From assembly GCF_000502875.1 (NCBI RefSeq), contig NZ_AYWX01000007.1:1-36377 (forward strand): DNA of 36,377 nt, written 5' to 3'. The position numbers were made by a program, and so were the translations under genes. The DNA is from Mesorhizobium sp. L2C084A000 (lineage in GTDB: Bacteria; Pseudomonadota; Alphaproteobacteria; Rhizobiales; Rhizobiaceae). Shown piece after piece: positions 1 to 12,280 of the stretch. Position 1 is the first letter of the stretch. Every line of letters begins with the position of its first letter. A model generated the notes under the pieces. The model ran no database searches, was not told the origin of the DNA, and saw nothing but the letters and a program-made list of their open reading frames with translations.

Positions 1-1
1 C

Positions 2-64
2 ATCGAGGCAGCCGAATGCAAGAACTACTTCGAAAACGCAGGCTACGCTTCCGTCAAAATATGA
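2..64 (+). CDS. C-terminal end of an unknown protein (5' end outside window)
   Basis: An open frame enters the window at base 2 and ends at a TGA at 62-64. It reads IEAAECKNYFENAGYASVKI, which has a natural amino-acid mix for a protein end, unlike the Arg-rich overlapping frame. The family is not recognisable from 20 residues. The same frame continues without a stop for another 30 codons to a TAG at 155-157, so the TGA may be an early stop in a longer original gene. The hairpin at 210-240 downstream would serve as its terminator. Confidence 0.45.
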   Translation: MEAAECKNYFENAGYASVKI

Positions 65-209
65 AACGCTCTAGCCGTGCTGCGCGACGCGGTCGACCTC
101 GGTCGCAAACTGGAGCCGAGCCAAGCCGAAGCACCGACGATTCCTCCCCGAAAATAGGAACGGACTTCAGCGAACGGGGTCGAGGCAACGCTGTGCGACA
201 ATTCAAAGC

Positions 210-240
210 AAAGCCACTCCGGGCGGGCCGGAGTGGCTTT
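210..240. terminator. bidirectional Rho-independent terminator
   Basis: A perfect 13-bp stem, AAAGCCACTCCGG paired with CCGGAGTGGCTTT, encloses a 5-nt loop. The arms end in A and T runs on both strands. It lies between the plus-strand gene tail and the minus-strand gene ending at 255, so it can end both transcripts. Confidence 0.85.
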
Positions 241-254
241 GTTGCAAGTGCAGT

Positions 255-1172
255 TCAGCGGTTGGCGATAAAAACCGCTTCCTCATCGTCGCGCTGCCTG
301 CCTCCGAGGGCCGCGGCGGCACTGGCGATAAAGGCGCCGATGGCCAGCGAGAGCGCACCAAGCAGGGCAAACGTCGCACTGGCCTTCCTGGCGGTGTCGG
401 CGGCCTGCTGCGCCTTGACTTTGGCGTCCTGAGCCTTGGCGAGGACGGCATCCACCCGGGTCCTGGCGTCTGCTTCAGAAAGCCCTGTGCGGACGGCGAC
501 CAGCTGCGACAGATACGTTTTGTCGTCTGCGGAAACCTCGCCTGCCGCTGCACCGGCGATCAGGATGCGCGAAGCCTGACCGACCGCAGCCGCATCGCTG
601 TCCGGATTGGCGGCAGCCAGCCTGCCCGGATCAGCCGGACGGAACAGCGAATCCACCAGGTAGGAGGTCGCATTGTCTGCCGATGTGCTGTCGGCATTGG
701 CCGAAGCTCCCGCCGATGCGCCCATGGCCGCGCCAGACGCGATGGTGGACACCGCCTGCACGCCTGAGCCTATCGCAGCGGAAAGCGCGGAGCCAAGCAC
801 GCCGACGACGAGCAACGTGGCCAGCGCCCAGGCAAGAAAGCCGTGTGCGGTGTCCCGGAAATAGACTTCATCGGTGTGGATGCCGACCCATTTGGTGCGC
901 AGGCGTCCGGCAAGATAGCCGCCGACGCCGGAGGACAGCCATTGCACGATGACAAGCCAGATCGCGGTGGACGCCGCGAAAGTGGTCACAGATGCGCCCG
1001 ATCCCGACCATGGCGACACCATGCTCAATCCCAGCCCCGAACCGAGCAGCATGAGGATGAGGGTCAATGTCGAGGCCGCGAAGGCTCCGGCGATGATCGG
1101 TCCCCAGCTGACGGCGGTGGAGGAGGACTCGGTTGAGGCGGAAACATCGACCGCCGACAGGGTGGACTGCAT
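255..1172 (-). CDS. multi-pass membrane protein of unknown function (rhizobial type sometimes named PhnA-like)
   Basis: A 305-residue protein with a short Ser/Thr-rich N-terminus and hydrophobic Gly/Ala-rich helices at about 22-50, 65-92 and 110-140. An Ala-rich soluble middle part follows, and a last hydrophobic helix at about 265-290 is followed by a charged tail. The middle part contains the segment DDKTYLSQLVAVRTGLSEAD and then a KAQDAKVKAQQAADTARKAS stretch that looks helical or coiled. Similar rhizobial proteins are annotated as PhnA-like, but no link to phosphonate metabolism is visible here. The ATG at 1172 is preceded by AGGGGG. The start lies 9 bp after the stop of a 25-residue membrane peptide, so the two form one transcript. 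Confidence 0.75.
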   Translation of the reverse strand: MQSTLSAVDVSASTESSSTAVSWGPIIAGAFAASTLTLILMLLGSGLGLSMVSPWSGSGASVTTFAASTAIWLVIVQWLSSGVGGYLAGRLRTKWVGIHTDEVYFRDTAHGFLAWALATLLVVGVLGSALSAAIGSGVQAVSTIASGAAMGASAGASANADSTSADNATSYLVDSLFRPADPGRLAAANPDSDAAAVGQASRILIAGAAAGEVSADDKTYLSQLVAVRTGLSEADARTRVDAVLAKAQDAKVKAQQAADTARKASATFALLGALSLAIGAFIASAAAALGGRQRDDEEAVFIANR

Positions 1173-1181
1173 GGAAGCCCC

Positions 1182-1259
1182 CTATCGTACGAACAGCATG
1201 ATCAGAATGATGATCGGAATCGGAATGCCGAGCAACCAGAGCAAAATGCCACGTCCCAT
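1182..1259 (-). CDS. 25-residue single-helix membrane peptide
   Basis: The peptide begins MGRGILLWLLGIPIPIII and ends in LFVR. It is one hydrophobic Ile/Leu-rich segment with Gly-Ile-Pro-Ile-Pro in the middle and an Arg near each end. A perfect AGGAGG Shine-Dalgarno (1265-1270) sits 5 nt before the ATG. The next gene (ATG at 1172) starts 9 bp after its TAG. Very short peptides of this MGRGILLWLLGIP type recur beside stress or envelope genes in rhizobia, as far as I remember, and have no known function. The strong ribosome site and the tight spacing are the main evidence that it is translated. Confidence 0.75.
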   Translation of the reverse strand: MGRGILLWLLGIPIPIIILIMLFVR

Positions 1260-1278
1260 GGAGGCCTCCTGTTAGAAT

Positions 1279-1302
1279 ATTGTGAATCGATGTTGTCACA
1301 AT
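1279..1302. promoter_or_regulatory. inverted repeat upstream of the membrane peptide operon
   Basis: ATTGTGA and TCACAAT form a perfect 7-bp inverted repeat around 10 nt, just upstream of the peptide's Shine-Dalgarno. The half-sites resemble CRP/FNR-type TGTGA..TCACA, but the spacer is 10 rather than 6, so the binding protein is unknown. Immediately upstream (1303-1324) lie alternating GTTCC/GGAAC repeats. Confidence 0.35.
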
Positions 1303-1362
1303 GTTCCAAGGGAACTTCCGTTCCGGCGCGTTGTAAAATGATTTTCTTGCCGCCAGCGGAAC

Positions 1363-1386
1363 ATTGGCGCGCCGCAGCGCGCCAAT
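1363..1386 (-). terminator. hairpin after gyrB
   Basis: A perfect 10-bp stem, ATTGGCGCGC paired with GCGCGCCAAT, has a 4-nt loop and starts 19 nt past the gyrB stop. No long U-run follows on the minus strand, so it may be a weak terminator or a 3'-end stabiliser. Confidence 0.5.
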
Positions 1387-1404
1387 TCAGATTTGATGTC
1401 CAGA

Positions 1405-6656
<5,252 letters not shown>

Positions 6657-6747
6657 GTCGAACCGCCCCCCGGCTTGTCCCTTTGCGCGAACATTCCACC
6701 TCTTTATGCCATGAGCAAGCCGGGCTTTTTGCGGAAGACCAGCGTTT

Positions 6748-7317
6748 TCAGGCAGCCCGCATAGGCTTCAAAGCCTCGCTCCAGCGCAACAGCTCGTCGA
6801 GCATGGTTTTGGCTCCGCCCTGCACCTGTTCGCCGGCGTTGAAAGCGCCGTTCTCGTCGAGCAGTTTCTGATACATCGGCAGGGCGACGCCTTCCGAGAT
6901 CGGCATGACACCCACCGAGGTCAGCAGCGGCTTCAGCGCTTGCGCCGCGCGCAGGCCGCCGGAGACGCCGCCATAGCTGAAAATGGCGGCAGGCTTGTAC
7001 TTCCATTCACGCGAGAGATAATCGATCGCGTTGACGATCGCCGGCGCCACGAAATAATTGTATTCCGGCGCCACGAAGACGAAGGCATCGGCGGCATCGA
7101 TCGCTTTTGACCAGGCCTTGGTATGGTCGTTCTGGTAATTGCCGAGTCTTGGATGGTGCGGTTCGTCCAGCACCGGAAGCTTGAACGTGTCGATGTCGGT
7201 CAGTACCGGCTCGAATTTTCCATGCTCGCGCGCGAACGTCTCCAGCCACTTGGCAAAAACCGGCCCTGCGCGGCCTGGCCGCGTGCTGCCGATGATGATG
7301 TTCAACTGGTGCTTCAA
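6748..7317 (-). CDS. NADPH-dependent FMN reductase family protein
   Basis: A 189-residue flavodoxin-like protein. It has the N-terminal phosphate-binding loop GSTRPGR at residues 9-15, the PEYN motif within FVFVAPEYNYF, and the SYGGVSGG loop near the flavin ring. All are typical of the NAD(P)H:FMN / azoreductase-like family, which reduces FMN or quinones in the cytoplasm. The start is a TTG at 7317, reading MKHQLNIIIGS, chosen because AGGAG lies 6-7 nt upstream (7324-7328) and the fold begins immediately. The frame stays open 50 codons further upstream but that part looks non-coding. It is divergent from the P450 gene with 177 bp between them, so it could supply reducing power to it, but this is a guess. 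Confidence 0.9.
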   Translation of the reverse strand: MKHQLNIIIGSTRPGRAGPVFAKWLETFAREHGKFEPVLTDIDTFKLPVLDEPHHPRLGNYQNDHTKAWSKAIDAADAFVFVAPEYNYFVAPAIVNAIDYLSREWKYKPAAIFSYGGVSGGLRAAQALKPLLTSVGVMPISEGVALPMYQKLLDENGAFNAGEQVQGGAKTMLDELLRWSEALKPMRAA

Positions 7318-7494
7318 GCTGGGCTCCTGCGATAGCGGTATCCATTGGTGACTGCCACCTAGGGCATGCCGCTCGGGGCAACAAGAAGGCACCTCACGGT
7401 AACCGGTCACGTTCCGGAGAGCAGGGCCTTGCCGTACGGTCACATGGACGCCTGCTTTGCGGCCCACTACATTGGGTCATCAGCGGAGCACAGC

Positions 7495-8862
7495 ATGGAC
7501 ATCCAGCCCGCCCCCTTCATTCCCCCGGCGCCGAAGCCGCGCACGACGCCGCCCTCGACGCTGGAGATGATCCGCATCGTCTACCGCAACCCGCTCGAAT
7601 TGTGGGGTGAACACACCTACAACGAGCCTTGGATTTCGGCCAATGGCGTTGGCGGACATCTGATCGTCGCCAACGATCCCGGCCTGATCCGCCATGTGCT
7701 GGTCGACAACGCCAGGAACTACAAGATGGCGACGGTGCGCCAGAAGATCCTGCGGCCGATCCTGCGCGACGGCCTGCTGACCGCCGAGGGCGAGGTCTGG
7801 AAGCGGTCGCGCAAGGCGATGGCGCCGGTGTTCACGCCGCGCCACATCTTCGGCTTCGCCCAGCCGATGCTGAGACGCACGCTGGACTTCGTCACCCGCT
7901 ATGAAGACGGCGGCACGTCCGACATCGCTCATGACATGACGCTGCTCACCTACGACATCCTGGCCGAGACGCTATTTTCCGGCGAGATATCGGGCGAGCC
8001 GGGCAGTTTCGCCAACGAGATCGACCGCCTGTTCGAGACCATGGGCCGCGTCGATCCGCTCGATCTGTTGCGCGCGCCCGACTGGCTGCCGAGGCTGACC
8101 CGCATCCGCGGCCGCAAGACCATGGCCTATTTCCGCAAGATCGTCACCGACACGGTCACGATGCGCGAAGCGAAATTCAAGCGCGACCCTGATGCCGTGC
8201 CGCAGGATTTCCTGACACTGCTGCTCAAGGCCGAGGGACCCGACGGACTGACACGGGCCGAGGTCGAGGACAACATCATCACCTTCATCGGCGCCGGCCA
8301 TGAGACGACCGCGCGGGCTTTGGGCTGGACGCTGTATTGCCTGGCGGAATCACCGTGGGAGCGCAACCGGGTCGAGCAGGAGATTGACCAGGTGCTGGCG
8401 CGCGAGCCCGATCCGACGAAATGGCTCGATGCCATGCCGTTCACCCGCGCCGCCTTCGACGAGGCGCTCCGGCTCTATCCGCCGGCGCCGTCGATCAACC
8501 GCGAGCCGATCGAACCGGAAATGTGGAAGGATCTTCATATCCCCAAGCATGCCGCCGTGCTGGTGATGCCATGGGTCGTGCATCGCCACAGGAAGCTTTG
8601 GGACCGGCCGGATGCCTTCCTGCCGGAGCGCTTCCACCCGGGAAATCGCGAAAAGATCGACCGCTTCCAGTATCTGCCGTTTGGCGCCGGTCCTCGCGTC
8701 TGCATCGGCGCCAGCTTCGCCATGCAGGAGGCGATCATCGCGCTGGCGATCATGCTGTCGCGCTTCCGCTTCGACACCACCGCCGAAACCAAGCCTTGGC
8801 CGGTGCAGAAACTCACCACGCAGCCACAAGGCGGTCTGCCGATGCGGGTGACGCCAAGATAG
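7495..8862 (+). CDS. cytochrome P450
   Basis: A 455-residue soluble bacterial P450. The I-helix oxygen-activation motif GAGHETT is at residues 266-272, the ExxR of the K-helix is in DEALRLYPP, and the heme loop FGAGPRVCIG carries the axial thiolate Cys403. These are all the invariant elements, so the enzyme should be an active monooxygenase; the substrate is unknown. The I-helix and the RLYPPAP segment look more like the fatty-acid or xenobiotic-hydroxylating CYP branch than the terpene branch. The start at MDIQPAPF is set by GGAG 6 nt upstream. No ferredoxin or ferredoxin reductase gene is adjacent; the divergent FMN reductase is the only nearby redox gene. It ends 28 bp from the convergent NDUFA9-like gene. 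Confidence 0.95.
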   Translation: MDIQPAPFIPPAPKPRTTPPSTLEMIRIVYRNPLELWGEHTYNEPWISANGVGGHLIVANDPGLIRHVLVDNARNYKMATVRQKILRPILRDGLLTAEGEVWKRSRKAMAPVFTPRHIFGFAQPMLRRTLDFVTRYEDGGTSDIAHDMTLLTYDILAETLFSGEISGEPGSFANEIDRLFETMGRVDPLDLLRAPDWLPRLTRIRGRKTMAYFRKIVTDTVTMREAKFKRDPDAVPQDFLTLLLKAEGPDGLTRAEVEDNIITFIGAGHETTARALGWTLYCLAESPWERNRVEQEIDQVLAREPDPTKWLDAMPFTRAAFDEALRLYPPAPSINREPIEPEMWKDLHIPKHAAVLVMPWVVHRHRKLWDRPDAFLPERFHPGNREKIDRFQYLPFGAGPRVCIGASFAMQEAIIALAIMLSRFRFDTTAETKPWPVQKLTTQPQGGLPMRVTPR

Positions 8863-8890
8863 GCGTGACCCCTTCAGGTAGCTGTAACGA

Positions 8891-9868
8891 CTATGCTGCA
8901 GGCTTGCGCTGCTGGAACTGGCCGGCGGCGCGGTAGCGCCAGAGATAGCTGGGCAGGATCGTCGCGATCGATTGCGGCTGGATGCCGAGCCCCGCAAGCG
9001 TCCGGTTGGCCTTGGCGGCCGCGTCCGAAACGATGTTGTGTTCGCGCAGCTGCATCACCTGGTCCTTGGTCAGCAGCGGATTGGGCAAGAGGCCGAGGAT
9101 CGAGGCCTGGATGTTGGCCACCCACCACGGCACCGGCACCAGCAGGCGCTTGCGCTCGATCACCTCGAGCAGCTCTTCCATGCATTCCTTGAAGGTGAGC
9201 ACCTTCGGCCCGCCGAGTTCATAGATATGGCCGCCATCCACCTTGCCGTCGACCGAGCGCGCCACCGCTTCGGCAACGTCGCCGACATAGACCGGCTGGA
9301 ACTTGGTCTGGCCGCCGCCGATCAGCGGCAGCACCGGCGAATAGCGCGCCATGTTGGCGAAGCGATTGAAGAAGCCGTCTTCGGGTCCGAAATTGATCGA
9401 CGGCCGGAAGATCACGGCGTCCTTGATCGTCTCCAGCACAGCCTTTTCGCCAAGCGCCTTGGTGCGCGCGTAGTCCGATTCGGAGTCCAGATCGGCGCCA
9501 AGCGCAGAAATGTGGGTCAGGCCGGCGCCGACCGAGCGCGCGGCCTCGGCCACTGCGCGGGCGCCGAATTCGTGCACGGCGGAGAATTTCTGCCGGCCGC
9601 TCTCATGCAGGATGGCGACCAGATTGACGACATGGTCGGCGCCTTGCACGGCGCGGTCTACCGACCAACGCACGCGCACATTGGCCTGGACCGGCTGGAT
9701 CTGGCCGACATTGCCAAGCGGCTGCAAATGGCCGGCAAGATCGGGCCGCCGGCAGGCGACCCGGATGCGATAGCCGCGCTTGGCCAGCGCACGCACGACA
9801 TGGCGCCCGACAAAGCCTGACCCGCCAAAGACGACGACGAGCTTTGGGGTCTGCAGGATTTCGGTCAT
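8891..9868 (-). CDS. complex I NDUFA9-like / NAD(P)-dependent epimerase-fold protein
   Basis: A 325-residue atypical short-chain dehydrogenase. The N-terminal nucleotide-binding loop VVFGGSGFVGRHVVRAL is at about residues 12-28. DYARTKALGE marks the YxxxK region, and FRPSINFGPEDGFFNR is typical of the family related to the mitochondrial complex I subunit NDUFA9. In bacteria such proteins are thought to bind NAD(P)H and assist quinone or respiratory functions, but the catalytic role is not established. The start at MTEILQTPK is preceded by GGAG at 6 nt. It follows the DoxX gene by 93 bp on the same strand, and both concern membrane redox or quinone-type functions. Confidence 0.88.
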   Translation of the reverse strand: MTEILQTPKLVVVFGGSGFVGRHVVRALAKRGYRIRVACRRPDLAGHLQPLGNVGQIQPVQANVRVRWSVDRAVQGADHVVNLVAILHESGRQKFSAVHEFGARAVAEAARSVGAGLTHISALGADLDSESDYARTKALGEKAVLETIKDAVIFRPSINFGPEDGFFNRFANMARYSPVLPLIGGGQTKFQPVYVGDVAEAVARSVDGKVDGGHIYELGGPKVLTFKECMEELLEVIERKRLLVPVPWWVANIQASILGLLPNPLLTKDQVMQLREHNIVSDAAAKANRTLAGLGIQPQSIATILPSYLWRYRAAGQFQQRKPAA

Positions 9869-9961
9869 GGCTGGCTCCGGCGCTCGCAAGCTTGGCTGAA
9901 GCCGTTTCATAATCCGTTTCGTGCCAAAGGCAAAGGGCGACGCGTCGTCGCTATCAGCCTG

Positions 9962-10414
9962 TCAGAACGCTTTGCCGATACGGGCGTCGACCGAATGGCG
10001 GTTGCCGCCGCGAATGACGAAGAAGAGCAGGATCGCCGCCCACAGCAGCGACTTCTCCGCGCCCGAATAACCCTGGTCCATCGTAACCCAGTGGAACCAG
10101 ACCGTGACCAGCAGCACGAACAGGCCGGCAAAGGCGGCCGGCCGCGTCAAAAACCCGATGGCGATGAAGATGCCGCCGAAGAATTCAGTGCAGGCCAAAA
10201 GCAAGGACCACAACGCACCCGGATAAAAGCCGAGACCCTCGACCATCTCGGCGGCGCCGAAAGGATTGGTGATCTTCTGCGAACCGTGGATGGCTAGAAA
10301 CCCACCGGCGACGACGCGAAGAACCGTTTCGGCACCATCGTGCAGAGCGGCGTAAACCCTGCCAAGGGCCGGAATGATAAGGGCGTTGCGGGGATTGTCC
10401 GTGCTTGCCGACAT
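9962..10414 (-). CDS. DoxX family membrane protein
   Basis: A 150-residue protein with four hydrophobic segments at about 35-55, 70-95, 100-120 and 125-145. It carries the DoxX-type pattern VLRVVAGGFLAIHGSQKI..PFG, then LLACTEFFGGIFIAIGFLTRPAA and MDQGYSGAEKSLLWAAILL. DoxX proteins are small inner-membrane proteins related to quinone-linked oxidases and are often tied to redox stress. The start at MSASTDNPRN is supported by AGGAG 5 nt upstream. It is the first gene of a probable two-gene unit with the NDUFA9-like protein. Confidence 0.9.
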   Translation of the reverse strand: MSASTDNPRNALIIPALGRVYAALHDGAETVLRVVAGGFLAIHGSQKITNPFGAAEMVEGLGFYPGALWSLLLACTEFFGGIFIAIGFLTRPAAFAGLFVLLVTVWFHWVTMDQGYSGAEKSLLWAAILLFFVIRGGNRHSVDARIGKAF

Positions 10415-10528
10415 TGTAGCTCCTCTGTTTTGCTTGATCAGCGCAAACGGCCGATCAGGTCGGACGAAGTCAAATAAACAAAAGTTGACCAAACTACGAA
10501 TGTTTTAACATTGCGCGGCCAAACGCAG

Positions 10529-10552
10529 AAAACCCCGCAGAAGCGGGGTTTT
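10529..10552. terminator. bidirectional Rho-independent terminator
   Basis: A perfect 10-bp stem, AAAACCCCGC paired with GCGGGGTTTT, has an AGAA loop and T tails on both strands. It lies after the small secreted-protein gene and insulates it from the DoxX gene. Confidence 0.85.
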
Positions 10553-10609
10553 CCGGGCGACGTCCATGTGAAGTCAGGTGCCGACGGAGCGGCCTGACCT
10601 GAGACGGTA

Positions 10610-10891
10610 TCAGGAGGGCGTGAAGCAAGTACGCCCACCCCAGCCCTGAACATCCGACATGGTGCCACCAACCTTCTTGCAGGCGGCGACGAAATCGGCG
10701 CTGCAATTGGCGAATTTTGCATGGCCGTTCTTGCAGTAGTGATCTTCGGTGGCCCCGCCGCTCGGGGCAGTGATGACACCCGGGCTGGACGGCTTGGCCG
10801 GCGCGGCCTTCAAGGTGGCTGCCTGTGTGGCACCCATGAACGAGCCGAGCAGAAGGACGGCGGTCAGCATGGTGATCTTGGTGTTGGTCAT
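10610..10891 (-). CDS. small secreted four-cysteine protein, unknown function
   Basis: A 93-residue protein. Residues 1-24 form a clear signal peptide (hydrophobic TMLTAVLLLGSF, ending ATQA). The mature part has a Pro/Ala/Gly-rich linker followed by a compact domain with four Cys in the pattern HYCKNG..ANCSADFVAACKKVGG..GGRTCF, which suggests two disulphides in the periplasm. I do not recognise the family. The start is set by AGGA about 8 nt upstream and by the signal peptide. It has its own terminator downstream. The 240-bp region upstream holds an AT-rich patch (about 11107-11130) and a 7-bp hairpin (10995-11013), but no clear promoter. Confidence 0.8.
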   Translation of the reverse strand: MTNTKITMLTAVLLLGSFMGATQAATLKAAPAKPSSPGVITAPSGGATEDHYCKNGHAKFANCSADFVAACKKVGGTMSDVQGWGGRTCFTPS

Positions 10892-11131
10892 GACAATTTC
10901 CTTTGATTTGGGTTGAGTTTCCGAGGCGCGAAGGACCGGCCATCGCGTGATGCAGGCTTTCGATTTCGGTTTGCTGCTTCCCCCGGTGTGGATCGGGCAA
11001 GCTCGCCTTGCCCTGGACAAAGCTGTGTCGCAGCAAGGCGCGGAAAGGTTCAGCGGCGCGCAAAGAAAATCGCACCGCACCGCGCCTGGGGCGGGCTGAT
11101 TTCAGATAACCAATTGATATTTAATTATTAT

Positions 11132-12136
11132 TCAGGAAGAGTAGCGTGCGGCGAATTCGGAAATGCGCTGCACCACCGCCTTGGATGCGGTGATGCCCCG
11201 CGCTTGCGCCTTCTCTGCCGCCTCTGCACGGGCGCGGCCCGGCACGTGCACGCCGAAGCGCCGCCGCAGCCGGTCGAGTTGGTCCTTCATTCGCTGCTCG
11301 AAATCCGGATCGAGCAGCTTGGGCTCGACGGCAAGCACGAACAGGCCGGTGCCGGGACTGTCCGGCCCGCCGCTGAACCATGGCGCGTCGAGCGACCAGT
11401 TGGCGCCTGACAGGCCGGCTGCCAGCACTTCGACCATCAACGCGATGTTGGCACCGCGCTGGCCGCCGAAGGCAAGCATGGCGCCCTTCATGGCGGCGGC
11501 CGGATCGGTGGTCGGGTTGCCGCAGGCGTCCAGCGCCCAGCCTTCCGGGATGGTCTTGCCCTCTTCGGCCGCTTTGCGGATGTTGACGAAGGCGGTGGCG
11601 CTTGACGACTGGTCGATGACCAGCGGCGCGCCGTCGGCGGCGGGTGCGGCAAACGACATCGGGTTGGTGCAATAGACCGGCTTGACCGAGCCCGAGCCGG
11701 CAAGCACGGCCGGGCCGTTGGTGGCGGCGAACGACACCAGTCCAAGTGCTGCCAGCCTTCCGGTGAAATAGCCGAGCGCGCCGCATGTATAGGCGTTCTT
11801 CTGCGAGAAGATGGCGACACCGAACAGCTTTGCCGCCTTGGCGAGGTCGTCGATGGTGCGGTCGAAGCCGGTATGCGCCAGCCCGCCGCGTGCATCGGAG
11901 AGATAGACCGCAAGCGCCGGCCGGGTGATCACCGGATCGGCATTGCCGTCGATGCGTCCGGCTTCCAGCGCCTCAAGATAGTCGATGAAATGCGACAGAC
12001 CGACCGAGGAAAGCCCTTCGGCCTCGGCTGATATGATCGAAGCAGCGAGCGATTGTGCCGCTTCCTCATTGGCGCCGGCGCCAAGTGCCGCCATCCGGCA
12101 CAGTCCTTTTGCCTGGTCGAGACTGAGTTGCATCAT
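11132..12136 (-). CDS. Ldh-family (malate/L-lactate/ureidoglycolate-type) NAD(P)-dependent oxidoreductase
   Basis: A 334-residue protein of the lactate/malate dehydrogenase type 2 family, which is unrelated to classical Rossmann LDHs. Hallmarks are the N-terminal helical part with SAEAEGLSSVGLSHFIDYL, the middle SQKNAYTCGALGYFTGRLA, and the NGPAVLAGSGSVKPVYCTNPMSFAAPA nucleotide-binding region. The family includes malate, ureidoglycolate and 2,3-diketogulonate dehydrogenases and the cyclic-imine reductases (delta1-piperideine- or pyrroline-2-carboxylate reductase, DpkA). The link to a basic amino-acid importer favours an imine or 2-oxo-acid reductase, but this is inference. It is the last gene of the importer operon and is separated from the permease by a repeat-rich stem-loop. 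AGGA lies 5-6 nt before the first of two ATGs. Confidence 0.85.
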   Translation of the reverse strand: MMQLSLDQAKGLCRMAALGAGANEEAAQSLAASIISAEAEGLSSVGLSHFIDYLEALEAGRIDGNADPVITRPALAVYLSDARGGLAHTGFDRTIDDLAKAAKLFGVAIFSQKNAYTCGALGYFTGRLAALGLVSFAATNGPAVLAGSGSVKPVYCTNPMSFAAPAADGAPLVIDQSSSATAFVNIRKAAEEGKTIPEGWALDACGNPTTDPAAAMKGAMLAFGGQRGANIALMVEVLAAGLSGANWSLDAPWFSGGPDSPGTGLFVLAVEPKLLDPDFEQRMKDQLDRLRRRFGVHVPGRARAEAAEKAQARGITASKAVVQRISEFAARYSS

Positions 12137-12145
12137 GGCCGTCCT

Positions 12146-12280
12146 AGGGGAGTAAGGGAATAGGGGAGTACGGGAGTAGGGGACAGTGAGCAGTGAATAG
12201 CGAATGGGGATGGAAATGTGAATGTGGATAGTAGCCGGATACTCCCCTACTCCCCTACTCCCCTACTCCCCTACTCCCCT
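12146..12280. repeat. 8-bp tandem repeats in opposite orientation forming a long stem-loop
   Basis: At 12241-12280 there are five perfect copies of ACTCCCCT, abutting the stop codon of the permease gene. At 12146-12183 there are about 4.75 degenerate copies of the reverse complement AGGGGAGT. The two arms can pair over about 38 bp with few mismatches. The loop includes 7-bp degenerate units AGTGAGC, AGTGAAT and AGCGAAT. The arm nearest the Ldh-family gene ends inside its CCTAGGA Shine-Dalgarno region, so the structure could affect translation or mRNA processing between the two genes. Confidence 0.85.

Noticed and set aside
1274..1301. A sigma-70 promoter (TTGTGA-N16-TATTCT on the minus strand) for the 25-residue peptide
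   Set aside because: The -10 box would place transcription start within the Shine-Dalgarno, so the message could not be translated normally.
1303..1340. An EcfG (general stress sigma factor) promoter of the type GGAAC-N16/17-CGTT
   Set aside because: GGAAC copies are present on both strands but none has CGTT at the required distance.
12241..12280. Could the five ACTCCCCT repeats be a CRISPR array?
   Set aside because: The units are only 8 bp and contiguous without spacers, and no cas genes are near. This is a simple tandem repeat.
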